From Bacteroidales bacterium (GTDB taxonomy: Bacteria; Bacteroidota; Bacteroidia; Bacteroidales; GWA2-32-17): a stretch of DNA of 64,000 bases. Position 1 is the first letter of the stretch, and each line of letters opens with the position of its first letter. Below are positions 1 to 8,494 of this stretch, piece by piece. The notes beneath the pieces were generated by a model. The model saw nothing but the letters and a program-made list of their open reading frames with translations, was not told the origin of the DNA and ran no database searches. The DNA lies in the NCBI GenBank assembly GCA_026416095.1, contig JAOAFV010000021.1, forward strand, positions 62,001 to 126,000, in the 5' to 3' direction. Both the position numbers and the translations under genes were made by a program.

Positions 1-2167
1 GAATACTCTCTACTTTTTCTAGTAAATATTTATTTTGAAACGAACCGCCAGACAAAACAACTTTATTGATGTTATATTTTTCACGTAAAATTTTAACAAT
101 AGAAATAATTATGTTAATCACCGTATTATGGAATTTTGTTGAAATTATGCTAGAAGGAACGTTATTTTTTAAGTCGACAATGATTTCATAAAAAGTATTT
201 TTAAAACTAACTAAGTTGTCGTAAATATTATAGGAATAAGCTTCAGTAATTGATTCATTTATAATTGATTCTAAGCGCATAGGTGCTTCGGCATGAAATT
301 TTGCATGAGTACAAAGATTAATTAGAGCAGAAACAGCGTCGAAAAGACGACCTGCACCACAAGTAAGTGGGCAATTAATTCTTTTATCTATCATCGATAT
401 TATCATATTAAGATGTGTAGGATTAACATTTTTTAAAAACGACAAATTGAATTGCAAAAACTGTTGGTTGAAATATTTATAAAGGTAAGAAACTGCCGAT
501 CTCCAAGGTTCGTAAGTAACTTTGTCGCCACCAGGTGCAGGAATATACTCAAAATGAAAAGCACGTTTAAACTCTCTAAGGTTGCAAATCATAAATTCAC
601 TGCCCCAAATATTGTTATCGATACCATATCCAGTTCCATCGAAAGCTACTCCAATAACATTTTCATTTAGTTTATGTTCAGCCATACACGCTACTATGTG
701 CGCATGGTGATGTTGCATTTTTAAATGTTTTATACCACTTTCTTCTGCATAACGAGTAGATAGGTAATCGGGATGCATATCGCTAACAATAATTATTGGT
801 TTAAAATTAAATAGCTCTTTAAATTTTTCGATAGTAGACAAATAAAATTCATAAGTTTCAATGTTTTTTAAATCTCCAATATGTTGACTAAATATTGCTT
901 GATTACCTTTGCCTATACAAAAACAATTAGATAATTCTGCTCCAGTTGCTAAAATTCCTTCAACATTAAAATCTAACAATAAAGGCGATGGCACATAACC
1001 TCTTGACCGGCGAATAATTCTTTCTTGGTTATTAATTACTCTTACTACAGAATCGTCGACTCTATTATAGATTTCTCGATTATAAACTAATATAGCATCG
1101 GCGATGCTGGTTAATTTATTTAGTGCCACTTCATTATCTGTTACAATTGGTTCGTCTGAGATATTACCACTTGTAAAAATAATTGCATCGATATTAAAGT
1201 TTTCGAATAATAAATAGTGAAATGGCATATAAGGTAAAATAGCACCAATAGTGTTTAATCCAACATTTACAGAATACGGAAGATCCTTTTTTTGCTTAAG
1301 AATGACAATAGGTTTTCTATATGATTGAAGTGCTAATTTTTCTTTTTCGTTAATAAAAGCATATTTTTCTAATATCTCGATCGAAGGGAACATAACAGCA
1401 AACGGTTTACCTTCTCTTTTTTTCCGTTTCCTTAAGCGCGAAACAGCTTCTTCGTCTAAAGCGTTACATGCTAAAAAAAAGCCTCCATATCCTTTAATAG
1501 CAACAATTTTTTTGTTTTTCAATAAGTTTCTTACGTTATTAATAACTTCGTTAATGTTTTCAAATGTTTTATTATTATAATGCAATGTATAATGCGGCCC
1601 ACAATTACTACAAGCAATTGGTTGTGCATGAAACCTGCGGTTAAAAATATCGGTATATTCCTTAAAGCAATCATCACACATTTTAAAAACGTTCATTGTA
1701 GTATTAATTCTATCATATGGAATTTTTTTTATTATAGTAAATCGCGGGCCACAGTTTGTACAATTTACAAATGGATAATTAATACGATTTATTTGATTTT
1801 TAATGTCGTTCAAGCAATCTTCACAAACAGCAATATCGGGGCTTATTTGTGTTACTTCGTCAGAAACAGTTTTGCTTTTTTTTATTTCAAAATCTGTAAA
1901 TATTTCGCTACTGGTTTCTATAAAGTTAATAGACTCAATATCGGAAACAGGTGGTGCATTTTTTTTTATGTTTTCGATAAATTCAAGTAATTTATTCTCA
2001 GTAGCATTTAATTTTATTAACACCCCAGTGTTTCTGTTTTCTACATAACCATTTAATTTTGCACTTTTAGCAATACGATATATAAAAGGTCTAAAGCCTA
2101 CACCCTGTACTAAACCTTTGATTTCAATTATAAAAGTTTTTACTTTACTATTTTGAGAATTTCCCAT
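1..2167 (-). CDS. hypF: HypF carbamoyltransferase, C-terminus cut by window edge
   Basis: HypF uses carbamoyl phosphate and ATP to make the thiocarbamoyl group that HypE turns into the cyanide ligands of NiFe hydrogenases. The open frame starts MGNSQNSKVK and runs uninterrupted for 722 codons to the left edge. Visible in order are the acylphosphatase signature GLVQGVGFRPF near residue 20, two zinc-finger pairs (CEDC/CTNCGPRF and CDDC/CSNCGPH), a YrdC/Sua5-like ATP domain (IKGYGGFFLACNA) and a Kae1-like carbamoyltransferase domain (GVAFDGTGYGIDNNIWG). The frame leaves the window at VLSGGSFQN, close to the usual end of the family, so only a few tens of residues are missing. It is the last visible gene of the minus-strand hydrogenase operon, 53 bases after the maturation protease. 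Other hyp genes may lie beyond the left edge. Confidence 0.93.
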   Translation of the reverse strand, partial: MGNSQNSKVKTFIIEIKGLVQGVGFRPFIYRIAKSAKLNGYVENRNTGVLIKLNATENKLLEFIENIKKNAPPVSDIESINFIETSSEIFTDFEIKKSKTVSDEVTQISPDIAVCEDCLNDIKNQINRINYPFVNCTNCGPRFTIIKKIPYDRINTTMNVFKMCDDCFKEYTDIFNRRFHAQPIACSNCGPHYTLHYNNKTFENINEVINNVRNLLKNKKIVAIKGYGGFFLACNALDEEAVSRLRKRKKREGKPFAVMFPSIEILEKYAFINEKEKLALQSYRKPIVILKQKKDLPYSVNVGLNTIGAILPYMPFHYLLFENFNIDAIIFTSGNISDEPIVTDNEVALNKLTSIADAILVYNREIYNRVDDSVVRVINNQERIIRRSRGYVPSPLLLDFNVEGILATGAELSNCFCIGKGNQAIFSQHIGDLKNIETYEFYLSTIEKFKELFNFKPIIIVSDMHPDYLSTRYAEESGIKHLKMQHHHAHIVACMAEHKLNENVIGVAFDGTGYGIDNNIWGSEFMICNLREFKRAFHFEYIPAPGGDKVTYEPWRSAVSYLYKYFNQQFLQFNLSFLKNVNPTHLNMIISMIDKRINCPLTCGAGRLFDAVSALINLCTHAKFHAEAPMRLESIINESITEAYSYNIYDNLVSFKNTFYEIIVDLKNNVPSSIISTKFHNTVINIIISIVKILREKYNINKVVLSGGSFQNKYLLEKVESI

Positions 2168-2220
2168 TAGTAATTAAAAGTGAAATTTTGTATGGAAAAC
2201 TAAACCTAAGTAAAAACATT

Positions 2221-2703
2221 TTAGTTTAAATTATTACAAATATGAGCAATAATACTTTCAACATTTTTTATTATTTCAGGAAATTTTTCTTGAATTATAG
2301 GGCTAAAAGTTTCGCTAAATATTTTATCTTCTACTATTTCTATTGCTATAATATATACATTATGTGGGATTGGTAGGTTTAGTTTTTTAGCAAGTTGCAA
2401 TGCTGTTAAAAAAGAAATGTCATGAATCGAAGATAAATGTAATGTTTCTTTAAAATCTTCTGGCTTAAAAACATAAACCGTACCTGGAGTTCCATTAATT
2501 GTTTTTATTGCATCTATGAAAATTACATTTTTATAATTTTGTATTATATCTAATATTTCTAACCCTCCTAAGTAACCTGTTTCGAAACATACATTTTTAA
2601 ACCTTCCAGATTTTTTTAATTCACTTGTAATTTTAGGCCCTATTCCGTCATCACAAAGTATTTCATTCCCAATTCCGTAAACTAATATATTACTTAAGCA
2701 CAT
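2221..2703 (-). CDS. Hydrogenase maturation endopeptidase (M52 family)
   Basis: This 160-residue protein belongs to the HycI/HyaD/FrcD-type proteases that remove the C-terminal tail of the NiFe large subunit after the metal centre is inserted. The N-terminal motif YGIGNEILCDDGIGP carries the acidic nickel-sensing residue, DAIK supplies a second acidic position, and SIHDISF carries the conserved histidine. Length fits the family. It lies 7 bases downstream of mvhA, whose product keeps a 26-residue tail after its last metal ligand, so the substrate is almost certainly that subunit. I cannot assign a specific symbol within M52. Confidence 0.9.
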   Translation of the reverse strand: MCLSNILVYGIGNEILCDDGIGPKITSELKKSGRFKNVCFETGYLGGLEILDIIQNYKNVIFIDAIKTINGTPGTVYVFKPEDFKETLHLSSIHDISFLTALQLAKKLNLPIPHNVYIIAIEIVEDKIFSETFSPIIQEKFPEIIKNVESIIAHICNNLN

Positions 2704-2710
2704 TAGAAAA

Positions 2711-4177
2711 TTAATCTCTTCTAACCTTTCTAATTACATTGCCATCTAGATCTTTAAAAATTACTTCTAAAGGCATTTTACCAGGTAAGCTATGAGTAGC
2801 ACACGAAAAACATGGGTCGTAAGCTCTAAATGCCATTTCGATCATATTTAAAATCCCCTCATCGACAGTAACACCTTTTTTAATTATATTTTGGGCAGCT
2901 TTTTTAATTGACATTGAGATAGCAGCATTATTATTTGTAGTACCAACAATTAGATTGGCTTTAGTAATAATTCCGTTTTCGTCGGTCCAGTAATGGTGTG
3001 TTAAAGTACCACGTTGAGCTTCAACAATTCCTACACCTTCGCCTGGTATTTTGGATGGTAATTCTGCTTGAATGTCGGGGCTTGTAATCTCTTTATCAGA
3101 AGCAAGTTCTAGACAACGTTCAGCAGCATACAATAATTCAATTAATCTAGCCCAATGCATAGCAAGAGTTGCATGAACGGGTTTACCACCAAGAGTACTA
3201 TACATTCTTTCGTATTCTTCTTGAGCTAACGGTGTAGCCATTCCATCGGCGGCATTTAATCTACCAAGTGGTGTTGCTTGGTAAACTCCAGAATCTTTTC
3301 CTTCAACAAAACCTTTCCAACCAATTTGTTTTAGGTAAGGGAATTTAAGGTAACTGTATGGTTCTACGCGTTCAGCTATCCAATTGCGGTATTCTTCGGG
3401 TGAATATTTACAATGCTCTTTTCCTTCAGGGTCAACTACTCTAACTTTTCCATCATAAAAATTAACTTTATTATTTTCATCGACAAGACCCATTGAGTAA
3501 ATTTTAAGAGAATAAGGTCCATTTAATATTAAATCAACGTAAGCTTTATTGCTTAGAACTATATCGTTAAATAACTTAATTGAAAACTTTGCAAATTCGA
3601 CAAAACCTTTTGCTTTTTCTTCTATATCTTTTCTTTGTTGTTCGGTTAATCCTTTTCTTACGCCACCAGGTGTATTCATTACAACATAAGTTTGATGGCC
3701 ACCGAGTAATGCTTGAATTTCCTGAGCTATACGACGCTGTTTAATAACTTCTGTTCCGACTTCGGTTCCAACTTTTGCAATAACACCAAGAATATTTCTT
3801 TCGGCGGGCGAAGCATTAGGCCCAACTACAAAGTCGGGAGCTGCCAATGCATAAAAATGAGCTATATGACTATGAACAAAATGAGCCATATAAAACAACT
3901 CGCGCAATTTTTTTGCTGTTGGAGTTGGTTTAACTCCGAATACAGCATCTGTAGCTTTACCTGCTGCCATATGATGGCAGCCCGGGCAAACGCCACATAT
4001 TTTTGCAACAATTTGCGAAGCCTCTTCTACTGGCCTTCCTTCAAGAAACTTTTCAAAACCTCTTAGTTCAGGAACCTGAAAATAAGCATTTATTACTTCA
4101 CCATCGTCGTCACAGAATATTTCAATTTTTCCATGACCTTCTAATCTAGTTATTGGATCTATTGTATATCGCTTCAT
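2711..4177 (-). CDS. mvhA: NiFe hydrogenase large subunit, group 3c (MvhA type)
   Basis: This is the catalytic subunit holding the Ni-Fe(CN)2CO centre. The proximal motif KICGVCPGCHH places ligands at C61 and C64, and the distal motif DPCFSCATH (about residues 454-462) gives C456 and C459. Another 26 residues follow H462, which is the tail expected to be cleaved by the M52 protease encoded next. The sequence style and the MvhG and MvhD neighbours point to the F420-non-reducing, Hdr-linked group 3c. At 488 residues it is full length. Its start overlaps the mvhG stop by 4 bases. A near-perfect Shine-Dalgarno sequence, AAGGAGG (4186-4192), precedes the ATG, which is unusual in Bacteroidota. Cytoplasmic; no Tat signal is present on either hydrogenase subunit. 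Confidence 0.95.
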   Translation of the reverse strand: MKRYTIDPITRLEGHGKIEIFCDDDGEVINAYFQVPELRGFEKFLEGRPVEEASQIVAKICGVCPGCHHMAAGKATDAVFGVKPTPTAKKLRELFYMAHFVHSHIAHFYALAAPDFVVGPNASPAERNILGVIAKVGTEVGTEVIKQRRIAQEIQALLGGHQTYVVMNTPGGVRKGLTEQQRKDIEEKAKGFVEFAKFSIKLFNDIVLSNKAYVDLILNGPYSLKIYSMGLVDENNKVNFYDGKVRVVDPEGKEHCKYSPEEYRNWIAERVEPYSYLKFPYLKQIGWKGFVEGKDSGVYQATPLGRLNAADGMATPLAQEEYERMYSTLGGKPVHATLAMHWARLIELLYAAERCLELASDKEITSPDIQAELPSKIPGEGVGIVEAQRGTLTHHYWTDENGIITKANLIVGTTNNNAAISMSIKKAAQNIIKKGVTVDEGILNMIEMAFRAYDPCFSCATHSLPGKMPLEVIFKDLDGNVIRKVRRD

Positions 4178-5139
4178 AGTAATTTCCTCCTTAAAATTGA
4201 AAATGGTATACTATATCTGTAAAAAGTACCAACAGGATCAACAACTGTATCAATTGCCTTTTGTATTTCATTAGGATCATTTGAATCGATCATTGTAGCA
4301 ATAGCCGATAACATTTTAGCACCTGGGTCGGCAACTTCGGGTGGTGGGCCATAACACCCACGACAAGGGGCATTTCCTTCTACACATCTTACACCACAAC
4401 CCGAACGTGTTGCTGGTCCACAACAAATTACACCTTGTTCTAAGAAACATGTTTCGCCATCGTCTTTAATTTGCCATGGTCTCTTGAACTCTTTTACGAG
4501 TTTATTATCTGATTTTTTTCTTTTACATTCGTCGCACTGGGTTTTATCTTTAGCACCAATTACTGACCCCTTTGGTGGCAATTGTTCTCCATTGACAATG
4601 GCTAAAAAAACTTCAACAAGTCGCTCTGTTTGAGGAGGGCAACCAGGTAAATAATAATCAACATCAACCACTTGGGCAAGAGTTCTAACATCATTATAAA
4701 ATTCTGGTATTTCTAATTCACCTTCACTTACTTTATAATGTGGTTGAGGTAATACTTGGTCGGGATTGATAGTAGATTCGCTTTCAAAATAAACTCTTTT
4801 AAAAATTTCTTCTTTATTAAATAAATTAGCCAAACCAGGAATGCCACCCATGTGAGCGCACGATCCGTACGCTACTAGTATTTTTGATTTTTTTCGTAAA
4901 AGTTTAGCTAGATGTTCATTTTCAGAATTTCTAACAGCTCCATTGTATAGTGTTAGGTCTATAAAACCATCGGGCATTTGTTCAACATCTTTATATTTTG
5001 TATCTAATGCGATAGGCCAGAATACCAAATTTGCATGTTCTACAATAGTAAATAATTTTTCATGAACATCTAATACCGAAACACAACATCCCCCACATGC
5101 TGCCCCCCAATAAACTGCTAAATTTAACTTTGGTTTCAT
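4174..5139 (-). CDS. mvhG: NiFe hydrogenase small subunit (MvhG type)
   Basis: This is the Fe-S electron-transfer subunit of the group 3c hydrogenase. The N-terminus WGAACGGCCVSVLD gives the first proximal-cluster cysteines, YGSCAHMGG and LPGCPP complete that set, and the C-terminal half has the CDEC, VICCGPATRSGCG and APCRGCYGPPP cysteines for the medial and distal clusters. It has 321 residues and no Tat signal, so the complex should be cytoplasmic. It sits between mvhD, 19 bases upstream, and mvhA, overlapping it by 4 bases, which is the usual order of these partners. Confidence 0.94.
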   Translation of the reverse strand: MKPKLNLAVYWGAACGGCCVSVLDVHEKLFTIVEHANLVFWPIALDTKYKDVEQMPDGFIDLTLYNGAVRNSENEHLAKLLRKKSKILVAYGSCAHMGGIPGLANLFNKEEIFKRVYFESESTINPDQVLPQPHYKVSEGELEIPEFYNDVRTLAQVVDVDYYLPGCPPQTERLVEVFLAIVNGEQLPPKGSVIGAKDKTQCDECKRKKSDNKLVKEFKRPWQIKDDGETCFLEQGVICCGPATRSGCGVRCVEGNAPCRGCYGPPPEVADPGAKMLSAIATMIDSNDPNEIQKAIDTVVDPVGTFYRYSIPFSILRRKLL

Positions 5140-5158
5140 ATAGTTTTTATTTAATTAT

Positions 5159-5605
5159 TTACGAAAATGTTTCAATATTTTGTTTAACTTTAGAAGGACC
5201 TAATTCAGCAATTTTTTGAGTAAATTCGTTAACTAGCTTAGCAAACTCAGCTCCTTCGCTAGCACTAATCCATTCCAGGCGGAGACGGTCTGGTTCTATA
5301 CCCATTTGTATAATATATTTTTTTAGCAGGTGATATCTTCTTAGACACTTATAATTTCCTTCATGATAATGACAATCTCTAGGATGACAACCACATATTA
5401 ACACACCATCGGCTCCTTCTTTAAAAGCTTTTAAAACAAAAGTAGGGTCGACTCGACCTGAACACATAACTCTAACCACTCTTATACTCTCATCGTATTT
5501 CATTCTGGAAGTACCGGCAAGATCGGCCCCCGTATAAGAACACCAATTACATAAAAAGCCAACAATTTTTGGCTTAAAAATTTTCTCATTAACCTTGTTT
5601 TCCAT
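5159..5605 (-). CDS. mvhD: MvhD-type [2Fe-2S] electron-transfer subunit
   Basis: This 148-residue protein belongs to the MvhD/FlpD family, which in methanogens bridges the NiFe hydrogenase to HdrA. Conserved cysteines occur in FLCNWCSYTGAD, VMCSGRVDP and CGCHPRDCHYHEGN, followed by the family helix KCLRRYHLLKKYI. In classic Qmo complexes this domain is fused to QmoB; here it is a separate gene placed directly after an HdrA paralog. That placement argues that the hydrogenase docks on that HdrA. About 19 bases separate it from each neighbour. Confidence 0.93.
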   Translation of the reverse strand: MENKVNEKIFKPKIVGFLCNWCSYTGADLAGTSRMKYDESIRVVRVMCSGRVDPTFVLKAFKEGADGVLICGCHPRDCHYHEGNYKCLRRYHLLKKYIIQMGIEPDRLRLEWISASEGAEFAKLVNEFTQKIAELGPSKVKQNIETFS

Positions 5606-5624
5606 TTATTTAATATTTTTAATA

Positions 5625-7331
5625 TTAAGCATAGCTAAACAAACCTTCAATTTGTGAAAGAATTTGAACATCGGTAAAATGTTTTGCTTTAGCGGCACCT
5701 GTTGGGCAAGCAGCAGCACACGTTCCACATCCTTTGCAAAGTACTTCATTAACAATAGAAACTTTTTTGACAGCATCAAAAGATATAGCAGAATATGGGC
5801 ACACTTTTATACATGTCTGACAGCCACAACATAAATCTTCATTAATAAACGCAGTAGTAACTTCAACATCTACAGTTTTTGCTTCGATAGTTGCTAATAT
5901 TCTTGCAGCAGCGGCTTTTGCTTGCGAAATGGAATCGGGTATATCTTTAGGGGCCTGACAAGTACCAACAACATAAACTCCATCGGTTGTAGTAGCTACA
6001 GGGTCTAATTTAGGATGTCGTTCTATGTAGAAGTTATTTCCACACATGCTCACACCTACTTTGTGAGCTACTTCTTTTGCGGCTTCGTGCGCCTCCATTC
6101 CTACCATTAGTATAACCATATCGGCGGGTACTTCAATTATTTCGCCCGAAAGCTTTTCTCTAAAATTAATAATTAAATTACATTTATCTGATGATGATGC
6201 CTCTCTTATTTTAGGTAATTCATTTTTTTGATCAAAAACTAAAAAAGTAACATTTTTTCTAGATGTAGAGCTATAAAACTCTTCGCAATATTTTCCAAAT
6301 GTTCTCATATCGGCATAGATATCAAAAATGCTAGTTTCGGGTAAAACTGAGTTTATTTGATTAATGTATTTTAAAGCAGTTAAACAGCATACACGTGAAC
6401 AATAAACATTATATTTTTCGTTTCTACTTCCTACACAATGAATAATTGCAATACTTTGAGGTTGTTTTCCACTTTTAGTTTTAATATCGCCGCTTTTAAG
6501 CATATTTTCAAATTCAAGAGAAGTTATTACATCTGGAAGTTTACCGTAGCCATATTCAGGAATTCTGCTTGCATCGAAAGGTTTCAATCCTGTTGCAACA
6601 ATAATATTACCGAAGACAATTTTATTACCGTTAATTTGTGTTTCAAAATTACCAATATAACCGAATATTTCACCAATTTCGGTATTCAAAAAAATTTCGA
6701 TATTAGGATGGTTAACAACCTCGCTTAATTTACGATCTAGGATTTGCCTGGCACTATTTAGGAAGGGAAATGTAAGATCTATTTGGTTCATGATACCGCC
6801 GAGTTTATTAGACTTTTCGACGAGATAAACTTTTTTACCAGCATTTGCAAGTTCTAGGGCTGCAGAAATACCAGAAATTCCACCACCAATTATTAAAGTT
6901 GCTTCGTTTATTGGAACACTTCTTTTATCTAAAGGTTCATGCCATTTAACTCTTTTAATAGCTGCTAGAATCAAATCTTTGGCTTTTATAGTTGCTTCGT
7001 TACGATTAGTATGAACCCAAGAGCACTGTTCTCTAATATTTGCCATTTCTAAATAATAAGGGTTTAAACCTGCTTTTTCTAAGGCCTTTCTAAATGTTAC
7101 TTCGTGCATTCGTGGAGAGCAAGCAGCCACAACTATTCTATTCAATTTATGTTCTTGAATATCTTTTATAATAAGATCCTGTCCTGGATCTGAGCACATA
7201 TATTTATAATCTCTTGCAACAATTACATTTTTAACTTCACTTAATTCTTTAGCTAATTTTTCAACATCGACCATTGCAGCAATGTTAGTGCCACAATGAC
7301 AAACGTAAACACCTATTCTTAATTCTTTCAT
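5625..7331 (-). CDS. hdrA: HdrA/Qmo-type flavoprotein 1 (N-terminal cluster plus C-terminal ferredoxin)
   Basis: This 568-residue protein is an HdrA-family FAD subunit. The N-terminal HdrA domain keeps its cysteines (GVYVCHCGTN at about residue 11, YMCSDPG, VAACSPRMHE). A thioredoxin-reductase-like FAD fold follows (IIGGGISGISAALELA). The C-terminus carries a two-cluster ferredoxin (LCCGCQTCIKVCP and LCKGCGTCAAACP). It lacks the ferredoxin insert usual in HdrA, and the loop that reads LDCAACILTPK in its paralog at 8495-10288 is changed to FLNSARQILDR without cysteines. The gene lies between mvhD and the QmoC-like gene. QmoB is the closest functional analogue, although the MvhD domain is separate here. 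Confidence 0.88.
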   Translation of the reverse strand: MKELRIGVYVCHCGTNIAAMVDVEKLAKELSEVKNVIVARDYKYMCSDPGQDLIIKDIQEHKLNRIVVAACSPRMHEVTFRKALEKAGLNPYYLEMANIREQCSWVHTNRNEATIKAKDLILAAIKRVKWHEPLDKRSVPINEATLIIGGGISGISAALELANAGKKVYLVEKSNKLGGIMNQIDLTFPFLNSARQILDRKLSEVVNHPNIEIFLNTEIGEIFGYIGNFETQINGNKIVFGNIIVATGLKPFDASRIPEYGYGKLPDVITSLEFENMLKSGDIKTKSGKQPQSIAIIHCVGSRNEKYNVYCSRVCCLTALKYINQINSVLPETSIFDIYADMRTFGKYCEEFYSSTSRKNVTFLVFDQKNELPKIREASSSDKCNLIINFREKLSGEIIEVPADMVILMVGMEAHEAAKEVAHKVGVSMCGNNFYIERHPKLDPVATTTDGVYVVGTCQAPKDIPDSISQAKAAAARILATIEAKTVDVEVTTAFINEDLCCGCQTCIKVCPYSAISFDAVKKVSIVNEVLCKGCGTCAAACPTGAAKAKHFTDVQILSQIEGLFSYA

Positions 7332-7334
7332 ATG

Positions 7335-8474
7335 TTATTTTCTTTTATAAGCTAAATTTTTAATATAAGAAAAATAAATTGCAAAAGGCCTGTAAGCCAA
7401 ATGAGACCACTTAGAAAAAGGTACTTCAATAACTAACATAGGCACAGCTATCATCAGGTGGAGTAAATAAGTTATATAAGTTAGTTTAGGCATTCCACTT
7501 ATTCTGAAATAGTGCATTAAAATTCCTGTCAAAACCGTTAAAAAAAGCAACACTAAAAATGCCCAATCGGTATGATGTGAATACTTGCTATTTTCTCTTA
7601 ATTTTTTACGTCTGTTATAATAAAAATATATTATTCCTAAAAATAAAAACACTGTTGCAATGTAACCAAACAATCTTTGTGGATGCCAGAATGGATGTAC
7701 TTTGTCGGTTTGAAACCATTCCAAGAAACCCACTATCATTGTAAACATAGTAACATAGCCAATAACAAGTAATAAGTGAATGTACCAATAAGTTTTTACA
7801 CTTTCGTCGCACTTTGAAAACCTTTTTTGAGTGATAAAATGGAGTGGTAATAGATACAAACCTTTAATATAATCGAGTATATTTACTTTAACAGTTTTAT
7901 CTTTCAAAATCATATGGTACCACATATTTATGATATTAGTTATTAAGAAAAATGATAGCAACCCTGCCATTATCAAGTCTGCAAGATGAATTTTTCTCCA
8001 GTGAGCCATATTATTTATTAAAACTCCTCCATCTTCGCCAAGCCATTTATTAGGATCTCCTGCGGGGTATACTGTAAAATTAATATATAGGATCATAACA
8101 AAAATGGCAATAACAACTATTGCAATTAATTCAAATTTTTTAGAAGTATACACCAATCGAGATATTCCAGTCCAATCGTATAAAGATATTAAATACCTTC
8201 TAAGCGACATCATTAATTCACCTGGGTTTGCATTTCTAGGGCAAGTCTTAGAGCAATCGCCGCAATAATAGCATAACCATGGTACTACGTTTTCTTTAAT
8301 TTTATCTTTCAATCCCATTTGAGCAAGTCGAATAGCTCGACGTGGAAATAAACTATTATCATCAGTTAGAGGACATATTGCTGTACAATTCCCACAATGA
8401 AAACATTCGTTCCAATCTTTTGCACCATATTTCAATAAATCTTTTTTAACATTAAGATTTACACGGGCATTCAT
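7335..8474 (-). CDS. QmoC-like membrane subunit (HdrC domain fused to cytochrome b-type membrane domain)
   Basis: The N-terminal HdrC-type ferredoxin has two motifs, CFHCGNCTAICP and CYYCGDCSKTCP. About six hydrophobic helices follow from about residue 115, with histidines in or beside helices (HWRKIHLADL, WYHMI, WYIHLLL, LMHYF, YLLHLM) suited to haem b binding. This architecture is that of QmoC, the subunit that links cytoplasmic HdrA-like proteins to menaquinone. No HdrB (paired CCG-domain) gene is present in the operon, so a heterodisulfide is not the obvious acceptor. A strong Shine-Dalgarno, AGGAGG (8482-8487), precedes the start. The gene ends 3 bases before the start of the next HdrA paralog. 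DsrM/NarI-like subunits are the other family I considered. Confidence 0.85.
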   Translation of the reverse strand: MNARVNLNVKKDLLKYGAKDWNECFHCGNCTAICPLTDDNSLFPRRAIRLAQMGLKDKIKENVVPWLCYYCGDCSKTCPRNANPGELMMSLRRYLISLYDWTGISRLVYTSKKFELIAIVVIAIFVMILYINFTVYPAGDPNKWLGEDGGVLINNMAHWRKIHLADLIMAGLLSFFLITNIINMWYHMILKDKTVKVNILDYIKGLYLLPLHFITQKRFSKCDESVKTYWYIHLLLVIGYVTMFTMIVGFLEWFQTDKVHPFWHPQRLFGYIATVFLFLGIIYFYYNRRKKLRENSKYSHHTDWAFLVLLFLTVLTGILMHYFRISGMPKLTYITYLLHLMIAVPMLVIEVPFSKWSHLAYRPFAIYFSYIKNLAYKRK

Positions 8475-8494
8475 TTTATATCCTCCTAAATAAT

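Noticed and set aside
1580-2048. Plus-strand open frames of 81-136 codons
   Set aside because: They are antisense shadows of the well-supported hypF frame and have Cys/Phe/Asn-rich compositions without any domain.
5159-8474. HdrB hidden as a domain in the hydrogenase operon
   Set aside because: None of the products has the paired CX31-39CCX35-36CXXC motif; the QmoC-like protein has only the HdrC ferredoxin and membrane helices.
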